64,000 nt of DNA from Hymenobacter psoromatis (GCF_020012125.1 NZ_JAIFAG010000001.1:4216001-4280000), one strand, 5' to 3'; counted from the stretch's first letter, positions 44,860-53,660 are shown. A program made the numbers and translations. The notes: a model not told the origin generated them from the sequence alone.

Positions 44860-45582
44860 TTATTCCCTACCCCCCTGCCCCGGCCCAAGCTCCGGCAAGC
44901 CACCCGTCAGTAGCGCCGCCGACTGCCGGGCTACCTCCTCCCAGCTGAAGGGTAGCCACTGGCTATTGAGGTCGTCAAAAATCTCCGTGGCTTCGGGACC
45001 GGCGAAAAGCTTGTAGTCGAATTTGGGGTAGCCCTGCACCAGGTAGCCGGGGTAGTAATACGCCAGTTGCTGACGGTGGGCATAGTCCAGTTTGCAGAGC
45101 ATCAGATACTTGCCCAGGCTGTACTTGTGGTAGTTGGGGTCGTAAAAGTTGACGATGCCCGCGATGCTGCGCGTGCCGTGGTCGAAGATGCCAGCCGCCA
45201 GCAGCTGGCCTTCGGCGCGCACTTCTACTACCCGCGTGTCGAATACGGAGTAGGCCGCGCCATCGAGCAGCAGCGCTTCGAGCGAAGGCGCGGCGTCAAA
45301 ATCGAGCGCCTGGTGGTAGCGAGCGTACAGGCCCTCGTATTCGGCCGTGAGCTGGAAGGGCTTGACCATGACCGCGAACCGCTCATTGAGCCGCCGTAGC
45401 CGCCGCTGCTTGGGGCCGGGCTGCACCCGCGCCAGCGCCAGGCGCAGCCAGTGCACCGTGTACAGGCGGGTGCCCACCGGCAAAAACTGGCAGGTAAACA
45501 GGTCCTGGTACATGCGGTAGTAACCCAGGCTCAAGTAGTAGTCCAGCACGTCGCCGGGGATGCGGGGCTGCGCGATACTCAT
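44860..45582 (-). CDS. Arginyl-tRNA-protein transferase-like (ATE/Bpt-related) protein
   Basis: A 240-residue protein with the acyltransferase-like core of the ATE C-terminal family: YYRMYQDLFTCQFLPVGTRLYTVHWLR, LRRLNERFAVMVKPF, GLYARYHQAL, IVNFYDPNYHKYSLGKYLMLCKLDYA and YYYPGYLVQGYPKFDYK. ATE/Bpt enzymes attach amino acids to protein N-termini as a degradation signal. The bacterial Bacteroidota form is shorter, and its activity is unproved. It lies between ybeY and mnmG on the same strand, 21 bp after ybeY. The gap 44691-44859 contains only repeats and octamers. Confidence 0.75.
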   Translation of the reverse strand: MSIAQPRIPGDVLDYYLSLGYYRMYQDLFTCQFLPVGTRLYTVHWLRLALARVQPGPKQRRLRRLNERFAVMVKPFQLTAEYEGLYARYHQALDFDAAPSLEALLLDGAAYSVFDTRVVEVRAEGQLLAAGIFDHGTRSIAGIVNFYDPNYHKYSLGKYLMLCKLDYAHRQQLAYYYPGYLVQGYPKFDYKLFAGPEATEIFDDLNSQWLPFSWEEVARQSAALLTGGLPELGPGQGGRE

Positions 45583-45603
45583 GCCGGCAAAATGCGCCTT
45601 ACG

Positions 45604-46071
45604 CTAAAACTCGCGCAGCGAGAGGCAGTAATCCTCCTTGCGGCGCATGGCTGTCTGGCTCAGCAGGTCTTTGTCGTGGTAGCCGAGCAGGTGTAGCACG
45701 CCGTGAATCATAACCCGGTGCAGCTCATCGCGGAAGCTGATAGCCAGGTCTTTGGCATTGTCAGCTACCCGTTCTACGCTAATGAAAATGTCGCCTTCGA
45801 GCACGTCGGCATCGTCGGCGTTGTCGAAGGTGATGATGTCGGTAAGCGTGTCGTGGTTGAGATACTCCAGATTGAGCTTGTGCAGGTAGTCGTCGGAGCA
45901 GAAGATGAACGTGAGCTGCGCAATGCGGTACTCATGCACCACCGCGATGCGCTCAATCCAGGCCACCAGGTCTTCGGCGTCGCGCAGGCCGAATTCGGGC
46001 ACGTCTTCGACTACGAACTCAATGCCGGGCGCTTCAAAGTAGCGAACTCCGGCCACGGCGGCTACGCTCAT
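45604..46071 (-). CDS. ybeY: Endoribonuclease YbeY, 16S rRNA maturation
   Basis: A 155-residue metal-dependent RNase in rRNA 3'-end maturation and quality control. The zinc motif HGVLHLLGYHD (three His, about residues 127-137) and the preceding LEYLNHDTLTDIITFDN (family L-x-x-D-x-P/L-T-D-V-L-S-F-x) are intact. Length is usual. Its start overlaps the stop of the ATP-binding gene by four bases (ATGA), so the two are translationally coupled. Confidence 0.92.
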   Translation of the reverse strand: MSVAAVAGVRYFEAPGIEFVVEDVPEFGLRDAEDLVAWIERIAVVHEYRIAQLTFIFCSDDYLHKLNLEYLNHDTLTDIITFDNADDADVLEGDIFISVERVADNAKDLAISFRDELHRVMIHGVLHLLGYHDKDLLSQTAMRRKEDYCLSLREF

Positions 46072-46505
46072 GCGGCAGCTTGCTCAGAGGTGTGGGAGGC
46101 GCTGGGGTGCAGGGCAAACGTCAGCTCCAGGCGGCGGCCTTCTTTGCTGAACTCCACTTCGTCGGCCAAGTGGCGGATGAGGAAAATGCCGCGCCCGCCG
46201 GGGTTTTCGAGGTTTTCGGGGGCCGTAGGGTCGTCCAGATTGTTGTAGTCAAAGCCCGCGCCTTCGTCCTCAATCTCAAACTTAAGCTGGTTGGGGTTCA
46301 CGTAGAGCGAGAGGTAGACGTTCTTATCCTTGTCGAACTTATTGCCGTGGCGGATGGCGTTATTAACGGCCTCGGTTACGGCCACCATAATGTTGCCGTA
46401 GATGTCGTCCTCAATCTGGAAAGTGTCTTTGGAGTTGTCAATGAAGCTTTCCACGACGCGAATATTTTCCACGAGCGACGGAATCTGAATTTTAACCTGC
46501 TTCAT
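46068..46505 (-). CDS. RsbW/SpoIIAB-like ATP-binding protein (GHKL anti-sigma type)
   Basis: A 145-residue single HATPase domain. N box VTEAVNNAIRHGNKFD (about residues 43-58), G1 box IEDEGAGFDYNN (about 78), G2 box GGRGIFLIRHLAD (about 104). It lacks a phosphoacceptor domain, as in serine kinases that regulate sigma factors or anti-anti-sigma STAS proteins. A sigma or STAS partner is not adjacent. Conserved next to ybeY in Bacteroidota as far as I know. The gap upstream (46506-46690) shows nothing clear. Confidence 0.85.
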   Translation of the reverse strand: MKQVKIQIPSLVENIRVVESFIDNSKDTFQIEDDIYGNIMVAVTEAVNNAIRHGNKFDKDKNVYLSLYVNPNQLKFEIEDEGAGFDYNNLDDPTAPENLENPGGRGIFLIRHLADEVEFSKEGRRLELTFALHPSASHTSEQAAA

Positions 46506-46690
46506 AAAAGTGCGGCAAGGAATAGAAGTGCGGCGCGATAAACGAGACGACAGAAGTGGAAAAACACCGCCAAAGTACCGGCTCGCGCGCAGCTGTCGAG
46601 GGCCATCACCTGGCGCGCTGATAACCTGAACTATGGCAGTAAGCTAGCAACCCGCCTCTACGTAGGTCCGCCGCGAGGGTTGCGCAGTAC

Positions 46691-49600
46691 TTACTGATTT
46701 TTTTGGAAATACTCGCTTACTTTCTGCTGGTAGTAAGGCGTTAGCGTAGGTTGCGGCCGGCGTAAGATTTCGGTCTGCTGGTCCTGGCCGGCCGGCTTAT
46801 ACTTATCGAAGGCAGGCGGAAAAACGGGCGGGTGGTTTTGGGCGGCCTGGGCCTCGCGCTTGGTATCCTGGTCGCGCTCGCGGGCCGATTTTTCGGCTTC
46901 CAGCATCCGGGTCAGTATCTGGCGCTGGCGCTGAATGGTTTCCTCGGTGAGGCGCTTGTTCACGAGGTCGGTCTCGGTCTGCTCCATCAGCTTTTTCAAC
47001 TCGCCGGCGTTGCCGCCGCCCTGACCGTCTTTGTCCTTGCCGTCTTTATCACCCTGGGCCCCTTTGCCCTCCTTGCCCCCCGGTTTGCCCCCTGGCTGGC
47101 CGCGGTCCATCTGCTGCATGGCCTGGCGCAGCATCTGCTGCTGGCCGGCCAGGCGGGCCAGCTCCTGCGAGAGGGCGCGGCCAGTTTTGCCGCTCTGCTG
47201 CAGCTGCTGAATCTGCTGGTTGAGCTGCTGCTGCATCTTGCTCATGCTGCCAGGGCCGGGCGAGCTGCCCTTGCCCTTCTTTTTGCCCTTGCCGCTGCCT
47301 GGCTGCGGCGGGCCCTGGCCCTGCATCTGCTGCATGTCCTGCTGCATCTGCTTGAGGGCATCCGATAGCATGAGGGCCAGGTTGTTAACGCTCGTCATGG
47401 CCTGCTGCTGGGTGCTGGTGGCGCGGGGCACGTCGCGCTGCTTGATGTGAGTAAGGCTCTCGTCCATGCGGCCGTTCATCTCGCCCACCTCGCGGGTCAC
47501 GAAGCTTTGGATGCGCGGCTCACGCTTGGCCAGCGCGTACAGCGAATCCTGAATCACGCGGGAGTCATCGCGCAGCTTGCGTTGCGTCTGGCCCAGCTGC
47601 ACGAAGCGCGGGTCGCTCTGGTCCACGGCCCGGAAGTCCTTCATCAGCTTCTCCTGGTCGAAGCTGAGCGTCACCAGGTTATCCAGAATATCGCGCAGGT
47701 CGTCGATATTCTGCTGTTTCTTTTGCTGCTCGTCGTCGCTCAGCTGGTCCTTCATCTTGCGGGCCATTTTCTGCAGCCGCTGGGCGGCGGCCTGCTGCTT
47801 CTGGCTGGCCTTTTTATTCTGATTCTTACTCAGCTGCTGCTCGCCGTCCTGCATGTCCTGGTCGGTTTGCTGCTGGTCGGGCTTCTGCTCGTCCAGGTCG
47901 TTCTGGTCGCCCAGCTCCTTGTCCTGCTGCTTGAGGTCGGCAAGGTCTTTTTTCAGGTCCTCAAATTCCTGGCGCTTTTCAGCTTGCTCCTTTTGCAACT
48001 CCTGATTTTTGGTTTCTTGCTCTTTGTTGCTGAGCTTGTTATCCGGGTTTTCCTTGGCGTTCTGCTCGGTTTTTTCGGCTAGTTTCTGCTCGTCCTTGGC
48101 CAGCTGTTCCAGGCGGTCGGCGGTTTGCTCGGCTTTCTGGTCAAACTGCATTTGCTTGAACATTTCGAGGGCGCGGTCCAGCTCTTTTTGCAACGTATTT
48201 TCCTTGTTTTCGAGCTGTTGCAGCAGCTTCTGCATCTCGGCGTCGGGCTGTTTCTGCTGGTCCAGCAGCTTTTGCAGCTGGTCGTAGAGCTTCTTGGTTT
48301 CGGGGTCGAGCAGGTCCTTCATCAGCTTTTTCAGCTCCTCGGCCTTTTGGGCCAGCTCCTCGCTTTTGGGGTCTTGGTTTTGCTGCTGTTGCAGCTGCTC
48401 AAACTTCTGCTGCATCTGCTGCACCTGCTGGTCGAGCTGCTGCTTCTGGTCGAGCATATCTTCCAGCTGCTTGCGGTCCTGGAAGCTCATCTCGCGCTTG
48501 GTCTTGAGCTTATCCTGGCTTTTGGCCAGCTCGCGCTCCAGCTGCTTGCTCTGCTTGGCCGCCGAGCTGAGCTGGCTGGCCACCGACGTGGCCTGCGACG
48601 CCAGCTGCTGGTCCTGCTCGCGGCGGGTGGGTAGGCGGTATTCCAGCGGTCGCGAGCGCGTGCTCTTCGGCCCATGAATCCCGTCATTATCCGTGGCTTC
48701 CACGTAGTATTCGAGTCGGTCGCCGGGCCGCAGGCTCAGCCCGGTTAGGTTCCAGGTGTAGGCGTAGGTGCCGCCGGCCGCCGTGGGGAGAGTTAAGAGT
48801 TTAGAGTTAAAAGTTAAGAGTTTGATGTTCTGGTTAGTGCCGGCGCGCTGCACGGCGTAGTGCAGGCGCAGCGCCGTGAGGCCGTAGTCATCAGTGGCGG
48901 TGCCGCCCAGGGCCAGGTAGCGCCGAGCCGTGGTGTCAGGAAAGGCTTCCACGGTGAGGGTCGGCGGCGCGTCGGGCACCACCGTCAGCTGGTAACTGAT
49001 GGGGTTGACGTTGGCGCTGGCCGCGTTGCGCAAGTCCACCTGGTATGGCTGCGAGCGCAGTACCCGGCGCTCCACCACGAAGCTTTCACCCTGGTGCGTG
49101 GCGCGCAGCAGCTCGGCCGGGTTATCAAAGTGCAACGTCAACGCCTCCGTGGCGGCCGTGCTGAACTCCCAGCGTAGCTCGCTGCCCTCAGGTACGGTCA
49201 GGTTGCCGCCGTTGCGGATAATTTCGGCGGGCCGGCCGAGGTAGGGAGGGTAGGCCACGCGCACCGTAAACTCGCGCAAATCGGGCCGTTCCAGCACCGT
49301 CAGGTGGTATTCTTCCGACACGAAGCCCGCCCCGCTCAGCTGAAACGTCACGTCCTGCGCCGGCTGCTCAAAGGTGAACCGAAACTCGCCCTGGCGACCC
49401 GGCACCGGGGCTAGCGGCCGCTCGGGGCCGCCTGCGGGCAGTAGGCTCAGCGTGGCGGGCACGGCCTTGCCCGCCACAGCCACATCGAGCACAAAATTCT
49501 CGCCCTTAAACACCGTCAGGCGCTTATTCTTCACCACAAAATCGAACGGCGCGGGCCGCGAGTAGTGCCGCTGGTAGTGCCAAATGCGGCTGGTAGGCTG

Positions 49601-50176
49601 CGTGATGAAGTTTGGGAAAAAGGCCAGCGCCAGCAGCAGCACCGCCAGCGGCGGCAGCACGTACTTCCACAGCGGCCGGCTTTGCTGCTGAATATCAATG
49701 CCCTGCGCAAACGACACGCCGTGCAGCTGCGCGGCGCGCTGCTCCAGGCTAGCCAGCAGCAGCTCGTTGCCACGGGCCTGGCCTTGCAGCTGCAAGGCGT
49801 TCAGCAGGCGGTCCTGCACTGCTGGAAACAGGTCGCCTACCTGCCGGGCGGCCTGCTCATCACTCAGCAAACGGCGCAGGTTGGCCAGCGCGGCCAGCGG
49901 CTGCCACAGCCAGCGCCCCACCGCGTACACCACCAGCGCCAGGAAGCTAAACAGCAGCCCCGCCCGTACCGCGGGGGGTAGGTACAGGAAGTATTCGAGG
50001 GTATTAAAGACCACGAATAAGCTCAGCAGCAGGGCCGCCGCCACCAAGCCGCCGCGCACCAGCAGGCTCAGGTAAAACTTGCGCTTATAGGCTTCCAGCT
50101 CGGCCCGCACCTGGGCCAGGGCCGGAAAATCGGTTGAAGAAACCCCAGCCGCCGGCCGGTCCGCTACCATCGTCAT
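46691..50176 (-). CDS. DUF4175 large membrane protein with long coiled coil
   Basis: A 1161-residue protein. Three membrane helices in the first 200 residues (VRGGLVAAALLLSLFVVF, GLLFSFLALVVYAVGRWL, YVLPPLAVLLLALAFF), then several Ig-like beta domains (about 200-510). A very long Gln/Lys/Glu-rich coiled coil from about 530 to 800 is followed by Gly/Lys/Gln-rich linkers (GQGPPQPGSGKGKKKGKG, about 960) and a short C-terminal domain ending YYQQKVSEYFQKNQ. It matches DUF4175 in length and order. The function is unknown. Most of the protein faces one side of the membrane, probably the periplasm. A 35-base heptad array lies within the frame (48788-48822). Confidence 0.88.
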   Translation of the reverse strand: MTMVADRPAAGVSSTDFPALAQVRAELEAYKRKFYLSLLVRGGLVAAALLLSLFVVFNTLEYFLYLPPAVRAGLLFSFLALVVYAVGRWLWQPLAALANLRRLLSDEQAARQVGDLFPAVQDRLLNALQLQGQARGNELLLASLEQRAAQLHGVSFAQGIDIQQQSRPLWKYVLPPLAVLLLALAFFPNFITQPTSRIWHYQRHYSRPAPFDFVVKNKRLTVFKGENFVLDVAVAGKAVPATLSLLPAGGPERPLAPVPGRQGEFRFTFEQPAQDVTFQLSGAGFVSEEYHLTVLERPDLREFTVRVAYPPYLGRPAEIIRNGGNLTVPEGSELRWEFSTAATEALTLHFDNPAELLRATHQGESFVVERRVLRSQPYQVDLRNAASANVNPISYQLTVVPDAPPTLTVEAFPDTTARRYLALGGTATDDYGLTALRLHYAVQRAGTNQNIKLLTFNSKLLTLPTAAGGTYAYTWNLTGLSLRPGDRLEYYVEATDNDGIHGPKSTRSRPLEYRLPTRREQDQQLASQATSVASQLSSAAKQSKQLERELAKSQDKLKTKREMSFQDRKQLEDMLDQKQQLDQQVQQMQQKFEQLQQQQNQDPKSEELAQKAEELKKLMKDLLDPETKKLYDQLQKLLDQQKQPDAEMQKLLQQLENKENTLQKELDRALEMFKQMQFDQKAEQTADRLEQLAKDEQKLAEKTEQNAKENPDNKLSNKEQETKNQELQKEQAEKRQEFEDLKKDLADLKQQDKELGDQNDLDEQKPDQQQTDQDMQDGEQQLSKNQNKKASQKQQAAAQRLQKMARKMKDQLSDDEQQKKQQNIDDLRDILDNLVTLSFDQEKLMKDFRAVDQSDPRFVQLGQTQRKLRDDSRVIQDSLYALAKREPRIQSFVTREVGEMNGRMDESLTHIKQRDVPRATSTQQQAMTSVNNLALMLSDALKQMQQDMQQMQGQGPPQPGSGKGKKKGKGSSPGPGSMSKMQQQLNQQIQQLQQSGKTGRALSQELARLAGQQQMLRQAMQQMDRGQPGGKPGGKEGKGAQGDKDGKDKDGQGGGNAGELKKLMEQTETDLVNKRLTEETIQRQRQILTRMLEAEKSARERDQDTKREAQAAQNHPPVFPPAFDKYKPAGQDQQTEILRRPQPTLTPYYQQKVSEYFQKNQ
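48788..48822 (-). repeat. Heptad array inside the DUF4175 coding region
   Basis: On the minus strand: AACTCTT, AACTTTT, AACTCTA, AACTCTT, AACTCTC, five exact 7-base units in a row. It encodes the odd peptide KLLTFNSKLLTL between NQNI and PTAAGG. It is AT-rich in a GC-rich gene. Similar arrays elsewhere in the window are intergenic. Confidence 0.85.
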
Positions 50177-50285
50177 AGGCTAAAGAAAAGCGGGCGCGCC
50201 TAGCGGTGGCCCGTGCCGCAACAAGTTACGCCCGCTTCGCCCAACGCCGGGGGGTAGGCCGGTAGTTCGGCCGGGGCGGCGGGCG

Positions 50286-50711
50286 CTACGGCTTGCGGCG
50301 GCTCAGCTGTTTCAGGCGGCGGTTGAAGGCGCGCACGGCCCGCGTGTGCTGGCCGGCTTTAGTCGTGATAATTACTACTCCCCACTGGCCGCCGTCAGGG
50401 GCCAATTGGAGCGCTTTAGCACCTTTCAAAATATCAATGCTCTCGATATCGTTGGGGTTAATGATGCCCAACGCTGTCGAATCGAACCGCTGCCCATCCA
50501 CATAATAGGCTGGCGGCGGATATTTTTGTGGCGGGCCATCCAGCATAATGTGGACTGATTTAGCATCCGACACGGGTGGCTCACTTATCCGAACGCCTGC
50601 CCCCTGTACCTGCGCACTGGCCGCGCCCGCGGCTGCCAGGCTCAGCCCTACCACCAGCATCAGGCAGCGCTTCCCTACCCCACCCGCGAAAATGAGCTGG
50701 CGAAACAGCAT
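50286..50711 (-). CDS. Small exported protein with TonB-plug-like segment (copy of M56 tail)
   Basis: Start at ATG 50711 (MLFRQLIFAGGVGKR), which gives a signal ending AAAGAASAQ. Frames to 50795 would add a hydrophobic piece before it. The 141-residue product contains AYYVDGQRFDSTALGIINP then NDIESIDILKGAKAL and GVVIITTKAG, the pattern of the small beta domain found in TonB-receptor plugs and Bacteroidota plug-like proteins. It is closely similar to the segment IYIDGQRQDSTALRKINP in the M56 protein at 51921. The C-terminus is basic (AFNRRLKQLSRRKP). It probably works with, or is a duplicate product of, the BlaI/M56 system. Confidence 0.75.
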   Translation of the reverse strand: MLFRQLIFAGGVGKRCLMLVVGLSLAAAGAASAQVQGAGVRISEPPVSDAKSVHIMLDGPPQKYPPPAYYVDGQRFDSTALGIINPNDIESIDILKGAKALQLAPDGGQWGVVIITTKAGQHTRAVRAFNRRLKQLSRRKP

Positions 50712-50811
50712 ATAATATATTGAGTAGCAAAAAAGCAGTAGGATGCGGGGCTTACCCCGTACCCTACTGCTCAAATATAACGAACCAACTACCAACCCAA
50801 ATTCATCCCAG

Positions 50812-51225
50812 CTAGGGGCTCAGCAGCCACTCAATGGCCGCGCCCTCATCCCCAAAAAAGCCCACCGCGAAGGGCCGCCCCGCGTAGGCTGCCAGCGGCA
50901 CAAAACTCGGCTCGGCGTAGATGTGGGCCTGCAAGGCCGGGCTTACCAGGTAGGCCACCCGCAGCTGCCCGCCCAGCCGCCGGGCCATGCCGGGAAAAAA
51001 CTCACTTAGCAGCCAGCGCGAGGTATCGGGGTAGTTGAGCGAGCGGCGGCGGATATCCTGAAGCCAGTGCCGCGCTTCGTGCGCCAGGGCGGCGGCCTCC
51101 AGGCGAGCATACTCGGCGGGCAGCTCGGCCTCGGCGGCCTGGTAGCCCCAGCGGCCAATGAGCACTGCCAGGTCGACGCGGTAGGTAAGGTGAAGCAGCT
51201 CGGGCAACGCGGAATCGGTGGGCAT
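50812..51225 (-). CDS. STAS/SpoIIAA-like hypothetical protein
   Basis: A 137-residue soluble protein. The pattern LTYRVDLAVLIGRWGYQAAEAELPAEYARLEAAA, HEARHWLQDIRRRSLNYPD, then VAYLVSPALQAHI and FFGDEGAAIEWL (family 'F.d...A..WL' end) resembles the SpoIIAA/STAS-like proteins common in Hymenobacter-type genomes. Function and partner are unknown. The start is preceded by the octamer CCTACCCC (minus sense, eight bases away). It stands between two plug-like genes of the M56 cluster but is not obviously part of it. Assignment is tentative. Confidence 0.6.
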   Translation of the reverse strand: MPTDSALPELLHLTYRVDLAVLIGRWGYQAAEAELPAEYARLEAAALAHEARHWLQDIRRRSLNYPDTSRWLLSEFFPGMARRLGGQLRVAYLVSPALQAHIYAEPSFVPLAAYAGRPFAVGFFGDEGAAIEWLLSP

Positions 51226-51260
51226 AGGGGGGGTAGGGCAGCAGCCGCTAGCAAAATTAA

Positions 51261-51311
51261 CGCCGGGAGAGGGGGTAGGCTGCTGATAGCTCCCTACCCC
51301 CTCTCTCGGCG
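51261..51311. terminator. Hairpin built on paired octamers, after the 51333 gene
   Basis: Arms 51261-51279 and 51293-51311 (one mismatch) contain GGGGTAGG and CCTACCCC as the inner stem. No U-tract is present, so it may be a 3'-end stabiliser rather than a factor-independent terminator. Confidence 0.6.
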
Positions 51312-51332
51312 CTAAGCTGGCTGCCCGGCCGC

Positions 51333-51884
51333 TTACTCCTTCACCGGCTGGCCATTAGCATCAAAAAGTAGCTGCATCCGCTGGCCGTTTTGCTCAAAAA
51401 ATGCTCGGTAGTGGTCGGCCCGCTGCTTGTCGGGTCCCACTATTTGCAGCTTGGCATTGGGGTAAGTCTTAACCATATACGCCTGCACGGCGGCCATCGC
51501 GGCCGTTTGCTCCGGCGTGGCTGGTGTCTTGGGAAACTGCTTGTTGAATGCCAGCACGGCCGGTGCGTCAGCATTAGCCTTGGTCGTAATCAGCACGGCT
51601 CCCGCCGCCGTGCTGCGGCCAAGGGCTTGCAGCTGCTGCGCGCTCTTTACTACACCGATGTTAGCAATGGCTTGCGGGTCCAGCTTCGCCGTTTCAGCTT
51701 CACTAACTGGCTGGCCATCTACGTAATAAGCTATATCGGTAGGGGCCGGCTTCATGGCTGGCGCGGGGGTAGGGGCCACCTGGGCCTGGGCCGCCAGGCC
51801 GCTTAGCGTGAGGGCCAGCGCCAGCGGCGCGGCTAGGAGGTATCGCCCAAGTGGGCGGGTAGTTAAAACGAGTGGAGAGAACAT
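51333..51884 (-). CDS. Exported plug-like protein, duplicate of the M56 C-terminal half
   Basis: A 183-residue protein. The N-terminus TTRPLGRYLLAAPLALALTLSG aligns with STRQLGRYFLAAPLVMALALG at residues 264-284 of the M56 protein next door, but here it serves as a signal peptide (ending AAQAQ). After a Pro-rich linker comes DIAYYVDGQPVSEAETAKLDP, then GVVKSAQQLQALG and AAGAVLITTKAN, the plug-like domain, then a longer C-terminal part ending LLFDANGQPVKE. It begins 36 bp after the M56 stop, in the same direction. Most simply, it arose by partial tandem duplication of the M56 gene. Confidence 0.75.
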   Translation of the reverse strand: MFSPLVLTTRPLGRYLLAAPLALALTLSGLAAQAQVAPTPAPAMKPAPTDIAYYVDGQPVSEAETAKLDPQAIANIGVVKSAQQLQALGRSTAAGAVLITTKANADAPAVLAFNKQFPKTPATPEQTAAMAAVQAYMVKTYPNAKLQIVGPDKQRADHYRAFFEQNGQRMQLLFDANGQPVKE

Positions 51885-51920
51885 GGAAAATAAGTGTGTA
51901 AAGGGTGAGAAAAGAAAGGA

Positions 51921-53285
51921 CTATTTAGTTTTAACCATGATGGCCGTTTGTACCTTGGCATCGTGCGCAAATTGCGCGGCCTGCGCACCTCCTAGCATGT
52001 CAACTTTGCTAATGGTTGTAGAATCAAGTCGGGCAATAGCCTCGCGGGTGGAAGCCTGACCATTCAGGTAGTAAGCAGCATTGGCGGGCAACCGTGCCAG
52101 TTGGATTGCAGCTTTCAGGGCCACCGTATTGACATCAGTCGCGCCGCGCAACTGCTGTTTCTCATTGAAAGCAACTACGTCGGCCCGGTCCTTATTCTGC
52201 TTGGTAGTTACGAAGATAATCCCCTGCTTATCAGCAGTTGGAACATATGCACGGGCAGCTTCTCCCTTTACCACATTAATACTCGCAATGTCCGCAGGGT
52301 TAATCTTGCGTAGGGCAGTAGAGTCTTGGCGTTGGCCATCAATGTAGATAATAGCCGTTGGCATTTTTGTGACTTGGCTATCCGTAATTGTGGCAGTGGG
52401 CAAAGGAGCCGCGGCTTTTTGCGAGCAGGAATACCCCAGGGCCAGCGCCATTACGAGTGGTGCGGCCAGAAAATAGCGCCCCAATTGGCGCGTGGAGGAA
52501 GCAGGTTGATTCAGCATGGCAATGCGGTTTTTGAGGGTGAGAAATTCAACATGAAAGGCCAGGGCCGGGGCCGGCACGCCGCCCGGCGACTGGTGCAGCA
52601 GGCTGTACTGGTAGGCGCGGCGGTCGAGGCCGGCGCGCAGGGCGGCGCGGTCGGCCAGGTATTCGAGGTTGTCGAGGGCGGCGCGGCGCAGCAGCCAGGC
52701 GGCCGGGTTCAGCCAGGCCAGGGCGGTGGCGAATTGCAGCAGCAGCACATCCAGGGTGTGCCACTGGCGCACGTGGGCCTGCTCGTGGCGCAGGGCGGGG
52801 GGTAGGGCCGTGGGGTTGGCCAGGACGCTTTCGCTCAAGTAGATAGCGCTGCCAAATGAGAACGGCCCGCCCGCGCCCGCCAGCACCCGCACCGCCTGCC
52901 CCAGCACCACGGCCGGCCGCGAGCGCCCGTGCACCAGCGCCAGACTCAGCAGCTGCCCCAGCAGCCGTAATATCAGCACGCCGGTGCCCGCCGCGTAAAT
53001 CCAAACGGCCGCTGCTTGCCAGTCAAAACCAGGGGTAGGGGCCGCGCCGCCGCCCGCCGCCGGCCCGCCCACCGCCGCCAGCGAAGCCGGCAGCAGCGCC
53101 GCCGCGGCCGGCAGCAGGGCCGGCACCGGCAGCGCCGGATACACCGCCGCAAATGCCAGCGCACCCAGCAGATAAGCCCGGTTCAGGGTGAAGAACGTGA
53201 GCCGGCGCAATAGCCCGTAGTAGGCCGCCGCGAAGAGCATCAGCACGGCATTGGCCTTGAGTAGATACAGGAGGGTAGGCGCCAT
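51921..53285 (-). CDS. M56-family (BlaR1-type) membrane metalloprotease with plug-like C-terminus
   Basis: A 454-residue sensor-type protein. N-terminal helices (APTLLYLLKANAVLMLFAAAYY, AYLLGALAFAAVYPALP and others) surround the zinc motif HEQAH (residues 167-171, variant of HExxH) with a further glutamate in NLEYLADRAAL. A last helix near 270-284 is followed by two plug-like segments: IYIDGQRQDSTALRKINP (about 320) and YYLNGQASTREAIARLD (about 405). In BlaR1-like systems the protease senses a cell-wall signal and inactivates the repressor BlaI. Here the sensor is the plug-like domain instead of a penicillin-binding domain. It starts 2 bp after blaI. Confidence 0.85.
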   Translation of the reverse strand: MAPTLLYLLKANAVLMLFAAAYYGLLRRLTFFTLNRAYLLGALAFAAVYPALPVPALLPAAAALLPASLAAVGGPAAGGGAAPTPGFDWQAAAVWIYAAGTGVLILRLLGQLLSLALVHGRSRPAVVLGQAVRVLAGAGGPFSFGSAIYLSESVLANPTALPPALRHEQAHVRQWHTLDVLLLQFATALAWLNPAAWLLRRAALDNLEYLADRAALRAGLDRRAYQYSLLHQSPGGVPAPALAFHVEFLTLKNRIAMLNQPASSTRQLGRYFLAAPLVMALALGYSCSQKAAAPLPTATITDSQVTKMPTAIIYIDGQRQDSTALRKINPADIASINVVKGEAARAYVPTADKQGIIFVTTKQNKDRADVVAFNEKQQLRGATDVNTVALKAAIQLARLPANAAYYLNGQASTREAIARLDSTTISKVDMLGGAQAAQFAHDAKVQTAIMVKTK

Positions 53286-53287
53286 GA

Positions 53288-53653
53288 CTACTCCGGCTTT
53301 TGGTTTTCGATGAGTCGGATAATCTCCTGCAAGTCGGCGGCGCTCACCTTTTCCTCCTTCGCAAAGAAGGAAACCAGCTCCTTATATGAGTCGCGGAAAT
53401 GCTCGCGCACCAGCGCGCCCAGCGAGCGGCGCTGGTAGTCCTCAGCGCTCAGCAGCGCCGCGTAGCGAAAGGAATTGCCGAGCTTTTCGGCGCTCACGTA
53501 GGCTTTGCGCTCCAGGTTGCGCAGGGTGCTGGCCACGGTGGTGTAGGGCGGGTGCGGGGCGGGTAGCCGCGCCAGCACGTCCTTCACGAAGGCCGGGCCG
53601 GTGTGCCAGAGCGCGCGCAGCGCGTCTTCTTCGGGTTGGGTGAGGCGTTCCAT
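53288..53653 (-). CDS. BlaI/MecI-family transcriptional repressor
   Basis: A 121-residue winged-helix repressor: LTQPEEDALRALWHTGPAFVKDVLARLP (helices 1-2), PYTTVASTLRNLERKAYVSAEKLGNSFRYAALLSAEDYQRR (recognition helix and wing), and a C-terminal dimer helix ending IIRLIEN. The family represses its own operon until the M56 protease cuts it. Two tandem palindromic operators lie 8 bp upstream of the start (53661-53700). First gene of the BlaI-M56-plug operon. Confidence 0.92.
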   Translation of the reverse strand: MERLTQPEEDALRALWHTGPAFVKDVLARLPAPHPPYTTVASTLRNLERKAYVSAEKLGNSFRYAALLSAEDYQRRSLGALVREHFRDSYKELVSFFAKEEKVSAADLQEIIRLIENQKPE

Positions 53654-53660
53654 CTTTGAG

